64,000 nucleotides of DNA from JADJYF01 sp965278995 (GCA_965278995.1 OZ257136.1:5518001-5582000), one strand, 5' to 3'. Numbered from the stretch's first letter, positions 42,569 through 51,988 are shown. Program-made: numbers and translations. The notes: generated from the letters alone by a model not told the origin.

Positions 42569-43687
42569 CTAAGCCGTCTCCAGCTCGGGTGCTGCTTGAG
42601 ACGTGGGGGCTGGCGTTGCCCAGCTTCGCAATACCGGCAACACCTCTTTGCCGATCAAACGCATGCTCCGTTCGACGACATCCATGGGTGCACCGCCAAA
42701 GCGGAAGATGAACAACGCGCCAGTGTCGCCCATGTACTGCTTCCGTTCCTCGTAACGTCGGAGCATATGATCCGGCGTACCCCAGATCTGGCCTTCGATG
42801 TAGGCTTTCGCTTTGTCTTCCATGCTTGCCGCGCGCAGGGCCTCGGCGCCTATCGCATACGTCTCGTAACCTTTGGCGTCCTTGAAATGCTCGCCCATCA
42901 TTTCGTAATGATGCAGCACGCTGTGCAGATAGGTCGCGACATACTGTTCGGCATTGCGGCGCGCGCGCGCAGCGTCGGTATCGCAGATGGTCATTTCCGT
43001 CAGCAGTACCGGGCGTGGTTCGCGCAGATGGACACGTCGGAACTCGCCGCGATAGAGATCGATATCGGCTTTCATCGCTTCCGGTGTTTTGTAATTAAAA
43101 GCCATCATTTGCGCGCCAAGCTGCGCTGCAACCAGCGCCGAATCGGCGCTCATCGCGACTTGTGTCGTGCGATCGCGGAAGGTCTTGAACGGTCTCGGCC
43201 GAAGCACGGCGCGTGGCTGTTGATAATAACGGCCGTTGTGCTCTTCCATGATGCCGCTCTCGAGCGCCTCGAGGATCATCGGCGCAGCTTCGTCAAAGCG
43301 CTCGCGCGATTCCTCCATCGGTATGCCCATGGGCCCAAACTCACGGCGCGACAAACCCCGCCCGATGCCGAGTATTGCTCGCCCCTCAGATAACGTATCG
43401 AGCAGCGAGGCTTTCTCCGCCACGCGCAGCGGCTGGGCATTCCAAGGCAGGATGACGGCACCGGTTGCGAGCTTGATACGTTTGGTTCTGGCGGCCAGAT
43501 GAGCGAGATAGACAAAATTATCCGGGCAGAACGAATAATCTTCGAAATGATGTTCGACACAGAAGATATGATCATAGCCGAGCTCTTCACCGAGCATGGC
43601 AACCTGCAGTTCTTCCGCATACACCTGCTGGTCGGTCATCCCCGGATAGCCGAAACTCGCAATCAGCTGGGCAATACCGCATTCCAT
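42569..43687 (-). CDS. Luciferase-like (LLM class) flavin-dependent monooxygenase
   Basis: A 372-residue LLM protein. It shows VEHHFEDYS, an LATGAVILPWNAQPLRVAEKASLLDTL region in the usual place, and GRAILGIGRGLS. It is 85 bases after the P450 and 10 bases before the KstD-like gene, all on the minus strand. It is the fourth LLM gene of the window, and the family's members here are all in catabolic contexts. Confidence 0.9.
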   Translation of the reverse strand: MECGIAQLIASFGYPGMTDQQVYAEELQVAMLGEELGYDHIFCVEHHFEDYSFCPDNFVYLAHLAARTKRIKLATGAVILPWNAQPLRVAEKASLLDTLSEGRAILGIGRGLSRREFGPMGIPMEESRERFDEAAPMILEALESGIMEEHNGRYYQQPRAVLRPRPFKTFRDRTTQVAMSADSALVAAQLGAQMMAFNYKTPEAMKADIDLYRGEFRRVHLREPRPVLLTEMTICDTDAARARRNAEQYVATYLHSVLHHYEMMGEHFKDAKGYETYAIGAEALRAASMEDKAKAYIEGQIWGTPDHMLRRYEERKQYMGDTGALFIFRFGGAPMDVVERSMRLIGKEVLPVLRSWATPAPTSQAAPELETA

Positions 43688-43772
43688 GAACGTTCTCCTG
43701 CAACCGGTTGACGAGACAAGCCAGAGTCTATGCGGCGGTTTGGACGACGGTCAAATGGGGATGCTCGCCGTT

Positions 43773-44999
43773 TCAAGTGGGGCCGGGGAGCGCTTGCAGC
43801 GGCAGGGATTTCAAACCGACCAGACGGTTGTTCGGCATCCACTCCGGCGGGCCCGCAAGTTCGAAGTTCAGATTGCAACGCAGCAACTCTTCGAATACGA
43901 CGCGAAGTTCGAGTCGCGCCAGCGATGAACCTAGGCAGAAATGAACGCCGGCGCCAAAGCCGAGATGCTTGTTCGGATTACGTCCGACGTCGAATTCGAA
44001 CGGATTGGCAAATACGCTTTCGTCGCGATTGGCCGACATTTCCCAGAACGTCACTTTGTCGCCTTCGCGGATCAGTTTGCCCGCGTGATGAATATCGCGC
44101 GTTGCGGTCCGTCGTTTGTAGCAGGAAGGCGTGGTCCAACGCACGATTTCCTCGACCGCGGTCTTCAGCAGAGCGGGGTCTTTCCGCAGGCGCTGCCAGA
44201 TCTGCGGCCGCTCCATCAGGGCCAGCATCCCGCCGCTGATCGAACGCGTCGTGGTTTCTGCGCCGGCCGGGAACAGCAGCCCAAAAAACGATCGCAGTTC
44301 GTGATCAGACAATGTCGATCCATCGGCCGAGAAACGGGCATGCACGATCGTTGAAAATATATCGCCCTGTGGTCGTTCGCGCTTTTCTTCGATGAGTCCC
44401 TGAGCGTAACGCCGGACTTTGCGCACATACTCTTCAGCGATCACAGCATCAGATGGCGCCTCGATACCGAGGTCGATCCAATCAGCCAGCATCAATCGAT
44501 CTTTCTCCGGTACGCCGAGCACAATGCAGATGGCCTGCGTGGGGATCTCGCGTGACACCTGCAGGGCGAAATCGAGGCGATCGCCCGGCGTTATCGCCTG
44601 CAGAAGAGCCCGGGTCCGCTGTCGCAGTTCATTTTCCAGCGCGGAGATCGCCTTGACGCTGAAACCTTCATTGACGATTGCGCGCAACCGCCGATGCAGC
44701 GGGTCGTCGGTCTGGTTCAGCACCTTGCCGGCCGACAGCTCATCCTTGATGGTGGTCCCGCCAGCGGTGCGAGTGCCGCCTTTGTCGGACGAATAAGTCA
44801 CCGGGTCCATGATCACGGCGTCGACATCGGCGTACCGGCTGAAGACCCAGAATCCCTCGCCGTCAGGCGTCAAGGCCGTCGGTGCGTGCCAATACAAGGG
44901 CTCATTGGCGCGCAGCCAGGTGAAGAATTCGTGCGGGAAGCCGTGTGCGAAGGTCTGGCCGATGGAGAGATCGAGTAGAGGCGTAGCCATGGGTGTCAC
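43773..44999 (-). CDS. Cytochrome P450
   Basis: A 408-residue bacterial P450. The I-helix has AGAETTTRSI (threonine-containing oxygen-activating groove), the K-helix has the ExxR motif in EEIVRW, and the haem loop is FGAGVHFCLGSSLARLE with thiolate Cys355. This suits a soluble CYP1xx enzyme hydroxylating alicyclic or terpenoid compounds. It is first in a minus-strand operon (P450, LLM, KstD-like, ligase) and is divergent from BVMO 2 by 79 bases. Its ferredoxin and ferredoxin reductase are not nearby. Confidence 0.95.
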   Translation of the reverse strand: MTPMATPLLDLSIGQTFAHGFPHEFFTWLRANEPLYWHAPTALTPDGEGFWVFSRYADVDAVIMDPVTYSSDKGGTRTAGGTTIKDELSAGKVLNQTDDPLHRRLRAIVNEGFSVKAISALENELRQRTRALLQAITPGDRLDFALQVSREIPTQAICIVLGVPEKDRLMLADWIDLGIEAPSDAVIAEEYVRKVRRYAQGLIEEKRERPQGDIFSTIVHARFSADGSTLSDHELRSFFGLLFPAGAETTTRSISGGMLALMERPQIWQRLRKDPALLKTAVEEIVRWTTPSCYKRRTATRDIHHAGKLIREGDKVTFWEMSANRDESVFANPFEFDVGRNPNKHLGFGAGVHFCLGSSLARLELRVVFEELLRCNLNFELAGPPEWMPNNRLVGLKSLPLQALPGPT

Positions 45000-45078
45000 C
45001 CTGCTTGTAAGCGTCGATTATACTCAGGCGCTGCCGCGACAGAATTTTTGTAGCGGGGATCGCTTGGGGGAGTATCGT
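45000..45078. promoter_or_regulatory. Divergent promoter region of P450 and BVMO 2 units
   Basis: These 79 bases lie between the P450 start (44999) and the BVMO 2 start (45079). GGGGGAG (45066-45072) is the BVMO ribosome binding site. Promoters for both directions must overlap here, so the two operons are probably coregulated; no regulator gene stands next to them. Confidence 0.45.
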
Positions 45079-46716
45079 ATGTCCAGTGTAAATCCGGCGC
45101 AGTTCGGCCCAGTCACAACGCCTGTAGAAAGCTTCGACGCCATCATCATTGGCGCCGGGATCTGCGGGATGTATCAGTTGTATCGACTGCGCGAACTTGG
45201 GCTTTCGGTGCGCGTTTTCGAAGCCGGCACCGGCGTTGGCGGAACCTGGTATTGGAACCGATATCCGGGCGCACGTTTCGATTCCGAGAGCTATACCTAC
45301 GGCTATTCGTTTTCCGACCTGCTGAGAAACGAATGGAACTGGAGCGAACATTTCTCGGCGCAACCGGAAACACTGCGCTATCTAGAGTATGCCGCCGACA
45401 AATTCGATCTCCGCCGGGATATCCGCTTCAGTTCGCGGGTGGCCGACGCGCTTTACGATGAGCACCGCAATCTCTGGTGTATAACAACGGAAAATGGCCA
45501 GCGCGCCTGTGCAAAGTATCTGATCACGGCCGTCGGTGTGCTCTCCGCGCCGTACACGCCTGCCATTCCGGGCATCGCTGATTTCCAGGGTGAAAGCTGG
45601 CACACGGCAACCTGGCCGCAGCGGCCGGTAGACTTGAGCACCAGGCGTGTCGCCGTGATCGGCTCCGGCGCGACCGCGGTACAACTCATTACTGAAGTGG
45701 CGAAGAATGTCGGTCAGCTGACGGTGTTCCAACGAACCGCGAACTACTGCATTCCGCTCAACAATGGCCCGATAGCACCTGAAGAGCAGGCCGCGCTCAA
45801 GGCGCGTTACGGCGCGATGTTCGAGCGGTGTCGTCAGACCTTTGGCGCGTTCATTCACGATTTCGATCCTCGCTCGGCATTCGAGGTCTCGGCAGAGGAA
45901 CGGGAGGCAATCTACGAAAAGTTGTGGAAAGAGCCTGGGTTCGGCTTCTGGCTGGGGAATTTCTACGACATCATGACCGACGAAAAGGCGAATGAAACCA
46001 TTGCCGAGTTCGTACGCAAGAAAATACGTGAACGCGTCACCAATCCTGCAACGGCCGAGCGGTTGACGCCCAGGGATCACTGCTTCGGCACCAAACGCGT
46101 ACCCTTGGAAAGTGGGTATTACGAAGCGTATAACCGTCCCAATGTCGAACTGGTCTCGCTGCATGAGACGCCAATCGAGCGAATCACTGCCGGCGGAATC
46201 AAGACCTCCGAGCGTGAGTACGCCTTTGATCTCATTATTTTCGCGACCGGATTCGACGCGGTTACTGGCGCATTGACGCGGATGAATATCCGCGGTGCCG
46301 GTGGCATCGGACTCAAGGACAAGTGGCAGGATGGACCACGCACCTACCTGGGCTTGCAGATTGCCGGGTTCCCCAATCTGTTCACCGTCGTCGGCGCGCA
46401 TAACGCTGCGAACTTCTGCAACGTTCCGCGCTGCGGCGAACAGAATGTCGAATGGGTGACGGACTGCATACGCTACATGCAGGAACACCAGCTGAAGCGC
46501 ATTTCAGCAACAGTCGAGGCAGAGGAAGCGTGGCGCAATCACTGCGAAGAAGTGGTTTCCCATACCCTGTTCCCGAAGACGAACTCGTGGTTCATGGGAG
46601 CCAATATTCCGGGCAAGAAACGCATGTTTCTAGGCTACGGCGGCGGGCTTCCGAGATATCGCGAGAAATGCGCTGAAGTCGTCGCCAACGGGTATGAAGG
46701 TTTCATTCTCGAGTAA
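45079..46716 (+). CDS. Baeyer-Villiger-type flavin monooxygenase (BVMO 2)
   Basis: From ATG 45079, seven bases after GGGGGAG, the protein has 545 residues. The open frame extends upstream to 44809 through the P450 gene and is not real there. The FAD motif GAGICG (25-30), the fingerprint FQGESWHTATWP (169-180) and the NADPH motif GSGATAV match class B monooxygenases. It should turn a ketone into an ester or lactone. It is followed 23 bases later by a 3-hydroxyisobutyrate-dehydrogenase-like gene. It resembles BVMO 1 at 3.4-5 kb in plan but differs along its length, so it is not a recent duplicate. Confidence 0.94.
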   Translation: MSSVNPAQFGPVTTPVESFDAIIIGAGICGMYQLYRLRELGLSVRVFEAGTGVGGTWYWNRYPGARFDSESYTYGYSFSDLLRNEWNWSEHFSAQPETLRYLEYAADKFDLRRDIRFSSRVADALYDEHRNLWCITTENGQRACAKYLITAVGVLSAPYTPAIPGIADFQGESWHTATWPQRPVDLSTRRVAVIGSGATAVQLITEVAKNVGQLTVFQRTANYCIPLNNGPIAPEEQAALKARYGAMFERCRQTFGAFIHDFDPRSAFEVSAEEREAIYEKLWKEPGFGFWLGNFYDIMTDEKANETIAEFVRKKIRERVTNPATAERLTPRDHCFGTKRVPLESGYYEAYNRPNVELVSLHETPIERITAGGIKTSEREYAFDLIIFATGFDAVTGALTRMNIRGAGGIGLKDKWQDGPRTYLGLQIAGFPNLFTVVGAHNAANFCNVPRCGEQNVEWVTDCIRYMQEHQLKRISATVEAEEAWRNHCEEVVSHTLFPKTNSWFMGANIPGKKRMFLGYGGGLPRYREKCAEVVANGYEGFILE

Positions 46717-46739
46717 CAGCGAGGAGCGGGGAGTACGCC

Positions 46740-47642
46740 ATGGCGGAAATTGGTTTCATCGGGACAGGAACGATAGGCAGCCCGATAGCCGTTCGGCTGA
46801 TTGAGGCCGGGCACACGCTCTGCGTGTTCGATATTGACGCGCAAGCGACGCGCGTCCACGAGGAACGAGGCGCACGCCGGGCAGCTTCCGTACGAGAGCT
46901 TGCGGAAAGTTGCGCGATCGTGTTCCTGTCGTTACCTGGCCCGAAACAAATAAAGGAAGTCATGCTGGGTGATGACGGGGTATTTGCGCACGCGCGCGAG
47001 GGCACCGCCGTTCTCGATCTCTCGACTAACTCCATTGCCCTGAATCGCCAGATAGCTGCGGAGGCGGTGACTCGGGGAATGCATTATCTGGACGCGCCGG
47101 TTTCCGGTGGAAAAGTGGGCGCTGCGGCTGGCAAGCTTGCCGTCATGGTCGGCGGCGACCAGGCGGTGTTCGAATCGACGCGGTATCTCATCGAAAGTTT
47201 CGGCGAGAATATTTTTTATATGGGCGCACCCGGCGCCGGAACGTTGACGAAACTGATCAACAATCAGATATTTCTCTCCGCCAGCGTTCTGATCCAGGAA
47301 GGTTTTGTGATGGGGGTCAAAGCGGGCATGGATCCGTCGGCCGTACTCGAAGTGCTCAAAGTCAGCTCGGCGGCATCAGTGCTGGGGCGAGCTCCGCTGT
47401 TCCTGTCGCGGAAGTTTGAAACGGACATCTTTGCGCTGGCGATAGCAGCAAAAGATATCGAGGTCGCGCTGGCCTCGGCCGAAGCGTTGGGTGCCGAGAT
47501 GCCGATGACCGCCGCCGCCAGCGGTGTCTATCAGCGCGCGCTCGCCGACGGACTGGGCACCCAGGATTTCTACGCGACGGTAAAGGTGCTTGAAGCAGCG
47601 GCATGCGTCACACTGCCGCCGTTGCGCAAGCCGCCCTCTTGA
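46740..47642 (+). CDS. 3-hydroxyisobutyrate dehydrogenase-family oxidoreductase
   Basis: A 300-residue NAD(P)-dependent beta-hydroxyacid dehydrogenase: GFIGTGTIGSPIA cofactor motif, DAPVSGGKVGAAAGKL substrate loop, and a catalytic lysine in the GTLTKLINNQ helix. It oxidises a hydroxyl next to a carboxylate or reduces an aldehyde. It is 23 bases after BVMO 2 and so probably acts on an alcohol formed from the lactone or ester. It converges with the CMD-like gene. Confidence 0.9.
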   Translation: MAEIGFIGTGTIGSPIAVRLIEAGHTLCVFDIDAQATRVHEERGARRAASVRELAESCAIVFLSLPGPKQIKEVMLGDDGVFAHAREGTAVLDLSTNSIALNRQIAAEAVTRGMHYLDAPVSGGKVGAAAGKLAVMVGGDQAVFESTRYLIESFGENIFYMGAPGAGTLTKLINNQIFLSASVLIQEGFVMGVKAGMDPSAVLEVLKVSSAASVLGRAPLFLSRKFETDIFALAIAAKDIEVALASAEALGAEMPMTAAASGVYQRALADGLGTQDFYATVKVLEAAACVTLPPLRKPPS

Positions 47643-47646
47643 CGTC

Positions 47647-48027
47647 TTAGGCTTTCGAGTTGGATTCTGGCGCAGGCGCCGCATAGACTTCGGCGACTTT
47701 CCGCAATCCGGCGACACCGGTAGGCCAGCCGCCGTAGTGCGCCAGATGCAGCATCATCTCCTCGACTTTCTCGCGCGAAAACCCGAGGTTCTTCGCGCCC
47801 TGTAGATGCGTCTTGAGTTCGTTCTCGCGACCGAGCACGGTCAGTGCGGCGATCGTGATCATCGAGCGCTCCTCTATGGCGAGGCCCGGGCGGCACCAGA
47901 TATCGCCGAATAGATTGGTGACGGTCACCTGCATGAATTCGCTGCTGAGCGCCGCCTCGTCCGGCGCGCGACCGAATAGTCGCTTCAAGGCGTCTTTCCC
48001 TTTTTCGTAACGGCTGCTGTCGGTCAT
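47647..48027 (-). CDS. Carboxymuconolactone decarboxylase-family protein
   Basis: From ATG 48027 (GAGGA upstream) the product is 126 residues: CRPGLAIEERSMITIAALTVLGRENELKTHLQG is the typical CMD helix pair (parts shown), and HYGGWP appears near the end. PcaC proteins decarboxylate 4-carboxymuconolactone; many homologues without the exact active site have redox or unknown roles, and the AhpD CxxC motif is absent here. It is convergent with the HIBADH-like gene (4 bases apart). Confidence 0.88.
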   Translation of the reverse strand: MTDSSRYEKGKDALKRLFGRAPDEAALSSEFMQVTVTNLFGDIWCRPGLAIEERSMITIAALTVLGRENELKTHLQGAKNLGFSREKVEEMMLHLAHYGGWPTGVAGLRKVAEVYAAPAPESNSKA

Positions 48028-48181
48028 GTCGTCGTCCTCATTGCTGCGGTGCGTTTTGAATCTGTTTGGCGCAATGCTCGCGGGTCGCGGTCGGCCGGGC
48101 GTGCGCCGCGTCGATTTCCGGTACTGCCTCACGGAAGCAGGTCCCCATCGTACAGAGCGCGCGCAACCAACTGTAGTATTT

Positions 48182-48200
48182 TGTTATCGGACGAATAACA
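48182..48200. promoter_or_regulatory. Inverted repeat before the giant exported protein
   Basis: TGTTAT (48182-48187) and ATAACA (48195-48200) are reverse complements around seven bases, 24 bases before the ATG at 48224. This could be an operator overlapping the promoter or an mRNA hairpin just before the AAGGAG ribosome binding site. Confidence 0.4.
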
Positions 48201-48223
48201 GGCAATGAGAGCAAGGAGCCGAT

Positions 48224-51200
48224 ATGGGACGTGAACGCAAAGCCTATGCCGCTGTCGCTGCTCCGCGACGGCCGCGCCCGCTGGCTGCGTTCATCTGCGT
48301 AGTCCTGGTCATGGCAGTGGCCCGCCCGGCGCGAGCGATCGACATCCAACTCGTGTATGACGATCTCGGCGAAAATCCCACGTGGGACGCCAGCGGCACC
48401 GCATTGATGGCGATAGCACAGGCCGCAGCACAGATCTGGGAAGACCTGCTGCCGCAGTCGGGGACATACACCGTCGATGTTTCCTGGTCTGAACTGGATG
48501 ACGGACAACTCGGTTTATGGAAAGGCGACGTCGGCAACGACAACACCTATTTCAACTCGAATAAGCCGTGGTTCATCGACACCACACCGTTCAACCACGA
48601 CGAATATCAGTTTGGCGGGCCATTCGATCTTGCTGATCAGTTCGGTAGCGTTTTGTTTGGCCACGACACGAATGCGCCGAATTATTTCAACGGCACACCC
48701 CCCGATGCGCTCGAAATCGCTTATCGCGGCGTGGCACCCGAGGGCGGGACGGCGCGCGACCGGTATGATTTACTGTCGGTCATTCTGCACGAATTCGGTC
48801 ACGAGCTCGGCGTCAACGACGACCCTTTCAGCACGATCTATCCGATCTATCCGCAGCATATACTCGGTGTTGCCGGAATCGAGGCACTGGGTGCCGACGA
48901 TGTCGATCACGAGGATGGCGACGCCGGTCATCTGGGCGCACCGATATCAATAATGTCGGGTTTCGGGCTGGGTCAAAACGAACGACGTCTGCCATCTGCG
49001 CTGGACGTGCTGACAGTCGCTTACGACGAAAGCTTTACGACAGTCGATCTCGATCGCAAGTATTTCGGTCAAGGTTCAAACTGGAATAACGGCGGCAACT
49101 GGATTGGCGGCAGCGTGCCGAACTTCGATGATGACGCTTATCTGATCGACGGGCATCAGGTTGGGCTCAGCGGGCTTGGACGTGCGCGCAAACTATTTAT
49201 CGGCAATTTTGCCGCGCTCCAGACCAACGCCAATACGCTCGAAGTCAGTGGACTCACGCACCTGGCGGATTGCGCGCTATGCCTGGGCGAACCTGCGCCT
49301 CAACTCGTCGTCGAGACGGGTGGTACCGCCGATCTGCATGATCTATTCATGCATCATCAGGCGTTGCTTGAAATGGCCGGCGGAACGCTCGCAATTTCGG
49401 GTGTCGCGGACATCGGCGAAGACGGCACCAGCAGCGATATCGATGAAGTCGCTAAGGATTCGGCGCGGATCCGTGGCTACGGCGAGATCGATATCAGCGG
49501 CTTCATGCATGTGCAGGGCAGCACCCGCGGGCGCATCGATGTGGAGAACGGCACATTGCGCCTGGTCGGCTCCGGAGCACTCGAACTCGATGGCGATCTC
49601 AATGCACGCGACGGCGATCTCGAACTGGGCGTGCGCATTGACGACAGTTCTACGGGCAACATCAACGTCGGTAAAAATCACAATTTGACCATACTCAATG
49701 ATCTCGCCTTGAAGACGCACCTCAAGCTGTCGAGCGGCAGCGATGTTCTTGGCGCCAACAGCGGTGTCGATTTGCGCATTACCGACAGGATGTCGGTCGA
49801 TGCCGAACCGAATGACGGCAGTCCACCCAGCGGCATCGAAACAGCCAGTGTGGTCTTCCTATCGATGGGTGAGTTCAGCCATTTCATCGGTGCGCCGCTC
49901 GAGCTGCGCTCGTCGACTACGCATTTTCGCGGGGTGAGGTTCAGCGGTGACGGGATATTGCGCCAGCGCGGCGATATCACTGTCGGCATCGATAACGAGC
50001 AGCTCGATACGTTCGCTCAAGGTGACGTCACCACCATTGATACGGATACGTTCGACTGGGGTAACAGTAGCGCATTCAACGCCAACGTACTGCGGATAAA
50101 CGCAGGCGCCACCCTGTTGATCAATGCGGACAGCACCGGGAGTGCTGGCAATGGTTATAGCGGCGACATCATCGTCAATAGCGGCACGCTGAACGTGAAT
50201 TTCATCGACGGCTGGCGATTGCAGGCAGATCCGCCGTTTCCTCTCGGTGCACCGGGTGGTCGCCTGTTTCTGCAGAACATTGGTAGCGGCACGCCGACTC
50301 TGCGCGGTACGGCGTTGACGGTGGCCAATTTCCTCACTGCGTCAGGCGGGCTCGCGGTCATTCAGGCCCCGCTGATCGTCGCTCCTGGCGGCGTCGTCAA
50401 TGTGCAAACCGGCGCGGAAATGGAATGGCGTGGGCCGGTGACGCTTGCCGGTGGCGACGTCAACGGTGCGGGTCGAATCGAACAGCGCGATGATATTACC
50501 GTCACTGCCGACACCACGGTCAGCCCGGGCGAGTTTGCCTGGGGCCTCAGTGGTTCGATTACCCAGCCAGTGCACAAGCTTTCGATCGAAGACGGTGCCA
50601 CGTTGCGCATCACGGCGGATACCGGTACTGCGGGCAATCCCTATCGCGGCCTGATCGAATTGAATGGCGGCCGTCTGCAATATTTCACAGGCGGGACGTG
50701 GACGCTGCCGGCAGAAGTTCCGGGTGCCATTCCGCTCCTGACCCAGCGCGGTGGCGAGCTGATCATGCGCCGGCAGAACGGTCACAGTTCGAGTATCGAA
50801 GGCGACAAACTGGTCGTGCACGGCGGCATCACGGTGTTTGATCCGTCGGCCGAGTTGAGCGACGAGGTGGATTTCCATCCGGATGCACAAGTTGAAATTG
50901 CGGCCGGTGCGAGTCTTGCGCTCGATGGACTTGCGACGTTTTTCGGCGGCCAGTTTCATGGCGCTGGCAGGTTGGCACAAGGTGGCGACATCGTCATTGC
51001 AGGCGATACCAGCATCGATGTCGGAACATTCGACTGGGGTAACAGCAACCTCATCGAAGCACATCAGCTCACCATTAATCCCGGCGCTACGCTGACCGTG
51101 AACGCCAACAGTCTCGGCGGTGCCGGCAATCCGTTCAATGGCACGTTGCGGATCGACCGCGGTGAATTGGTGGTCAATACGCCGGATGGCTGGTCGTTGC

Positions 51201-51988
51201 CGACCGCTTCCGGCTTCCTTAACAGCGGCGTGCTGGACATGCGCGCTGGCGGTGGCGTCAACCCGCGCCTGGCCGGCGCCGATCTGGCGGTCAGCAATCT
51301 TTTGATCGTTACCGGCGGCACAGCCGAAATCGACAACCATGTTTCGCTGCTTGCCGGCGGCCGCGTCACTATCCTGACCAATTCGACCTTGCGTGTGGAT
51401 GGCGCCTTGACTTTCACCCCGGGTGCGCTCGCTCAAGGCAGCGGACGCATCGGCGTCAGCGCGAGTGGCGCACTGCATGGCGGGGGCGCTGTCGGTGTCG
51501 ATGTCAGCCTGAGCGGGCTGCTTGATCCCAGCCTGGGCGGCGCCGAGGTCGGTCTCGGCCGCATGACGTTCGCCGATGACCTGCTGATGCTGCCGACAGC
51601 AACCCTTGCTATCGACCTCGGCGCCACGGATTACGACCGCGTGCAGGTCGCTGACTCCGCGTTCCTGAGCGGGACACTGGACGTCGATCTGGTCGGTGGT
51701 TTCAATCCGCAGTCAGGCGACATCTTCGACATCTTCACGGCCCAAGCGCTACAGGGATCGTTCGATGAGCTGTTGTTTCCGCTGCTCGCGCTTGGGCTTG
51801 AATGGCAACTCGATTATCTGTTCGATGTCGATCTGACCGGACTCGATCTCGTGCGCCTGTCGGTCACTGGTGAAGCCGCGCCCGTGCCGCTGCCGTCCGT
51901 GACCTGGTTGAGTGCGCTGTTGGTCTTGCCGCTGCTGCGCGGGCGTCGCCGCCGGCCAGAATTCGCCCCTCGGTTCACGGCGAGCTGA
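48224..51988 (+). CDS. Large exported matrixin-like metalloprotease-domain protein with repeats and CTERM tail
   Basis: A 1254-residue protein with a signal peptide (to about residue 39) after a basic N-terminus. A matrixin/astacin-like zinc site HEFGHELGVND lies at residues 189-199, giving H189, H193 and Asp199 in the third position (HExxHxxGxxD). After about 270 the protein is a beta-rich passenger with three ~160-residue repeats marked by FDWGN (or FAWGL), INPGATL, and GWxLP. The end carries PVPLPSVTWL, a hydrophobic helix and RGRRRR, like the PEP-CTERM/VPLPA-CTERM signal. It should be Sec-exported and anchored by exosortase. It may be a surface adhesin-protease. Confidence 0.82.
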   Translation: MGRERKAYAAVAAPRRPRPLAAFICVVLVMAVARPARAIDIQLVYDDLGENPTWDASGTALMAIAQAAAQIWEDLLPQSGTYTVDVSWSELDDGQLGLWKGDVGNDNTYFNSNKPWFIDTTPFNHDEYQFGGPFDLADQFGSVLFGHDTNAPNYFNGTPPDALEIAYRGVAPEGGTARDRYDLLSVILHEFGHELGVNDDPFSTIYPIYPQHILGVAGIEALGADDVDHEDGDAGHLGAPISIMSGFGLGQNERRLPSALDVLTVAYDESFTTVDLDRKYFGQGSNWNNGGNWIGGSVPNFDDDAYLIDGHQVGLSGLGRARKLFIGNFAALQTNANTLEVSGLTHLADCALCLGEPAPQLVVETGGTADLHDLFMHHQALLEMAGGTLAISGVADIGEDGTSSDIDEVAKDSARIRGYGEIDISGFMHVQGSTRGRIDVENGTLRLVGSGALELDGDLNARDGDLELGVRIDDSSTGNINVGKNHNLTILNDLALKTHLKLSSGSDVLGANSGVDLRITDRMSVDAEPNDGSPPSGIETASVVFLSMGEFSHFIGAPLELRSSTTHFRGVRFSGDGILRQRGDITVGIDNEQLDTFAQGDVTTIDTDTFDWGNSSAFNANVLRINAGATLLINADSTGSAGNGYSGDIIVNSGTLNVNFIDGWRLQADPPFPLGAPGGRLFLQNIGSGTPTLRGTALTVANFLTASGGLAVIQAPLIVAPGGVVNVQTGAEMEWRGPVTLAGGDVNGAGRIEQRDDITVTADTTVSPGEFAWGLSGSITQPVHKLSIEDGATLRITADTGTAGNPYRGLIELNGGRLQYFTGGTWTLPAEVPGAIPLLTQRGGELIMRRQNGHSSSIEGDKLVVHGGITVFDPSAELSDEVDFHPDAQVEIAAGASLALDGLATFFGGQFHGAGRLAQGGDIVIAGDTSIDVGTFDWGNSNLIEAHQLTINPGATLTVNANSLGGAGNPFNGTLRIDRGELVVNTPDGWSLPTASGFLNSGVLDMRAGGGVNPRLAGADLAVSNLLIVTGGTAEIDNHVSLLAGGRVTILTNSTLRVDGALTFTPGALAQGSGRIGVSASGALHGGGAVGVDVSLSGLLDPSLGGAEVGLGRMTFADDLLMLPTATLAIDLGATDYDRVQVADSAFLSGTLDVDLVGGFNPQSGDIFDIFTAQALQGSFDELLFPLLALGLEWQLDYLFDVDLTGLDLVRLSVTGEAAPVPLPSVTWLSALLVLPLLRGRRRRPEFAPRFTAS
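49927..51440 (+). repeat. Three tandem ~160-residue repeats inside the giant protein
   Basis: Each unit begins with a GAG/GDG-RL-QxGDIxV turn, then TFDWGN (49927-50410), FAWGLS (50410-50890) or TFDWGN (50890-51340), an INPGATLxxNA strand, GNxYxG/GNPFNG, and GWxLP. The TFDWG or FAWG codons lie at about 50047, 50531 and 51026, spaced 484 and 495 bases. A fourth, partial unit follows. The copies have diverged at the DNA level, so they are old. Confidence 0.72.

Noticed and set aside
42380..43393. A 337-codon plus-strand open frame over the KstD-like and LLM genes
   Set aside because: It spans two well-supported minus-strand genes and shows no recognisable domain.
44809..45078. N-terminal extension of BVMO 2 by 90 residues
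   Set aside because: It runs through the P450 gene in another frame; a strong ribosome binding site and normal N-terminus occur at 45079.
45382..46488. A 368-codon minus-strand open frame inside BVMO 2
   Set aside because: BVMO 2 has all family motifs on the plus strand; the antisense frame is a by-product of GC-rich codon usage.
49927..51440. The giant protein's repeats as a recent tandem DNA duplication
   Set aside because: The copies share protein motifs but differ widely at the base level, so the duplication is old.
50342..51478. A 378-codon open frame on the minus strand inside the giant protein gene
   Set aside because: It is antisense to a clear coding gene with a signal peptide, metal site and repeats, and its translation has no family features.
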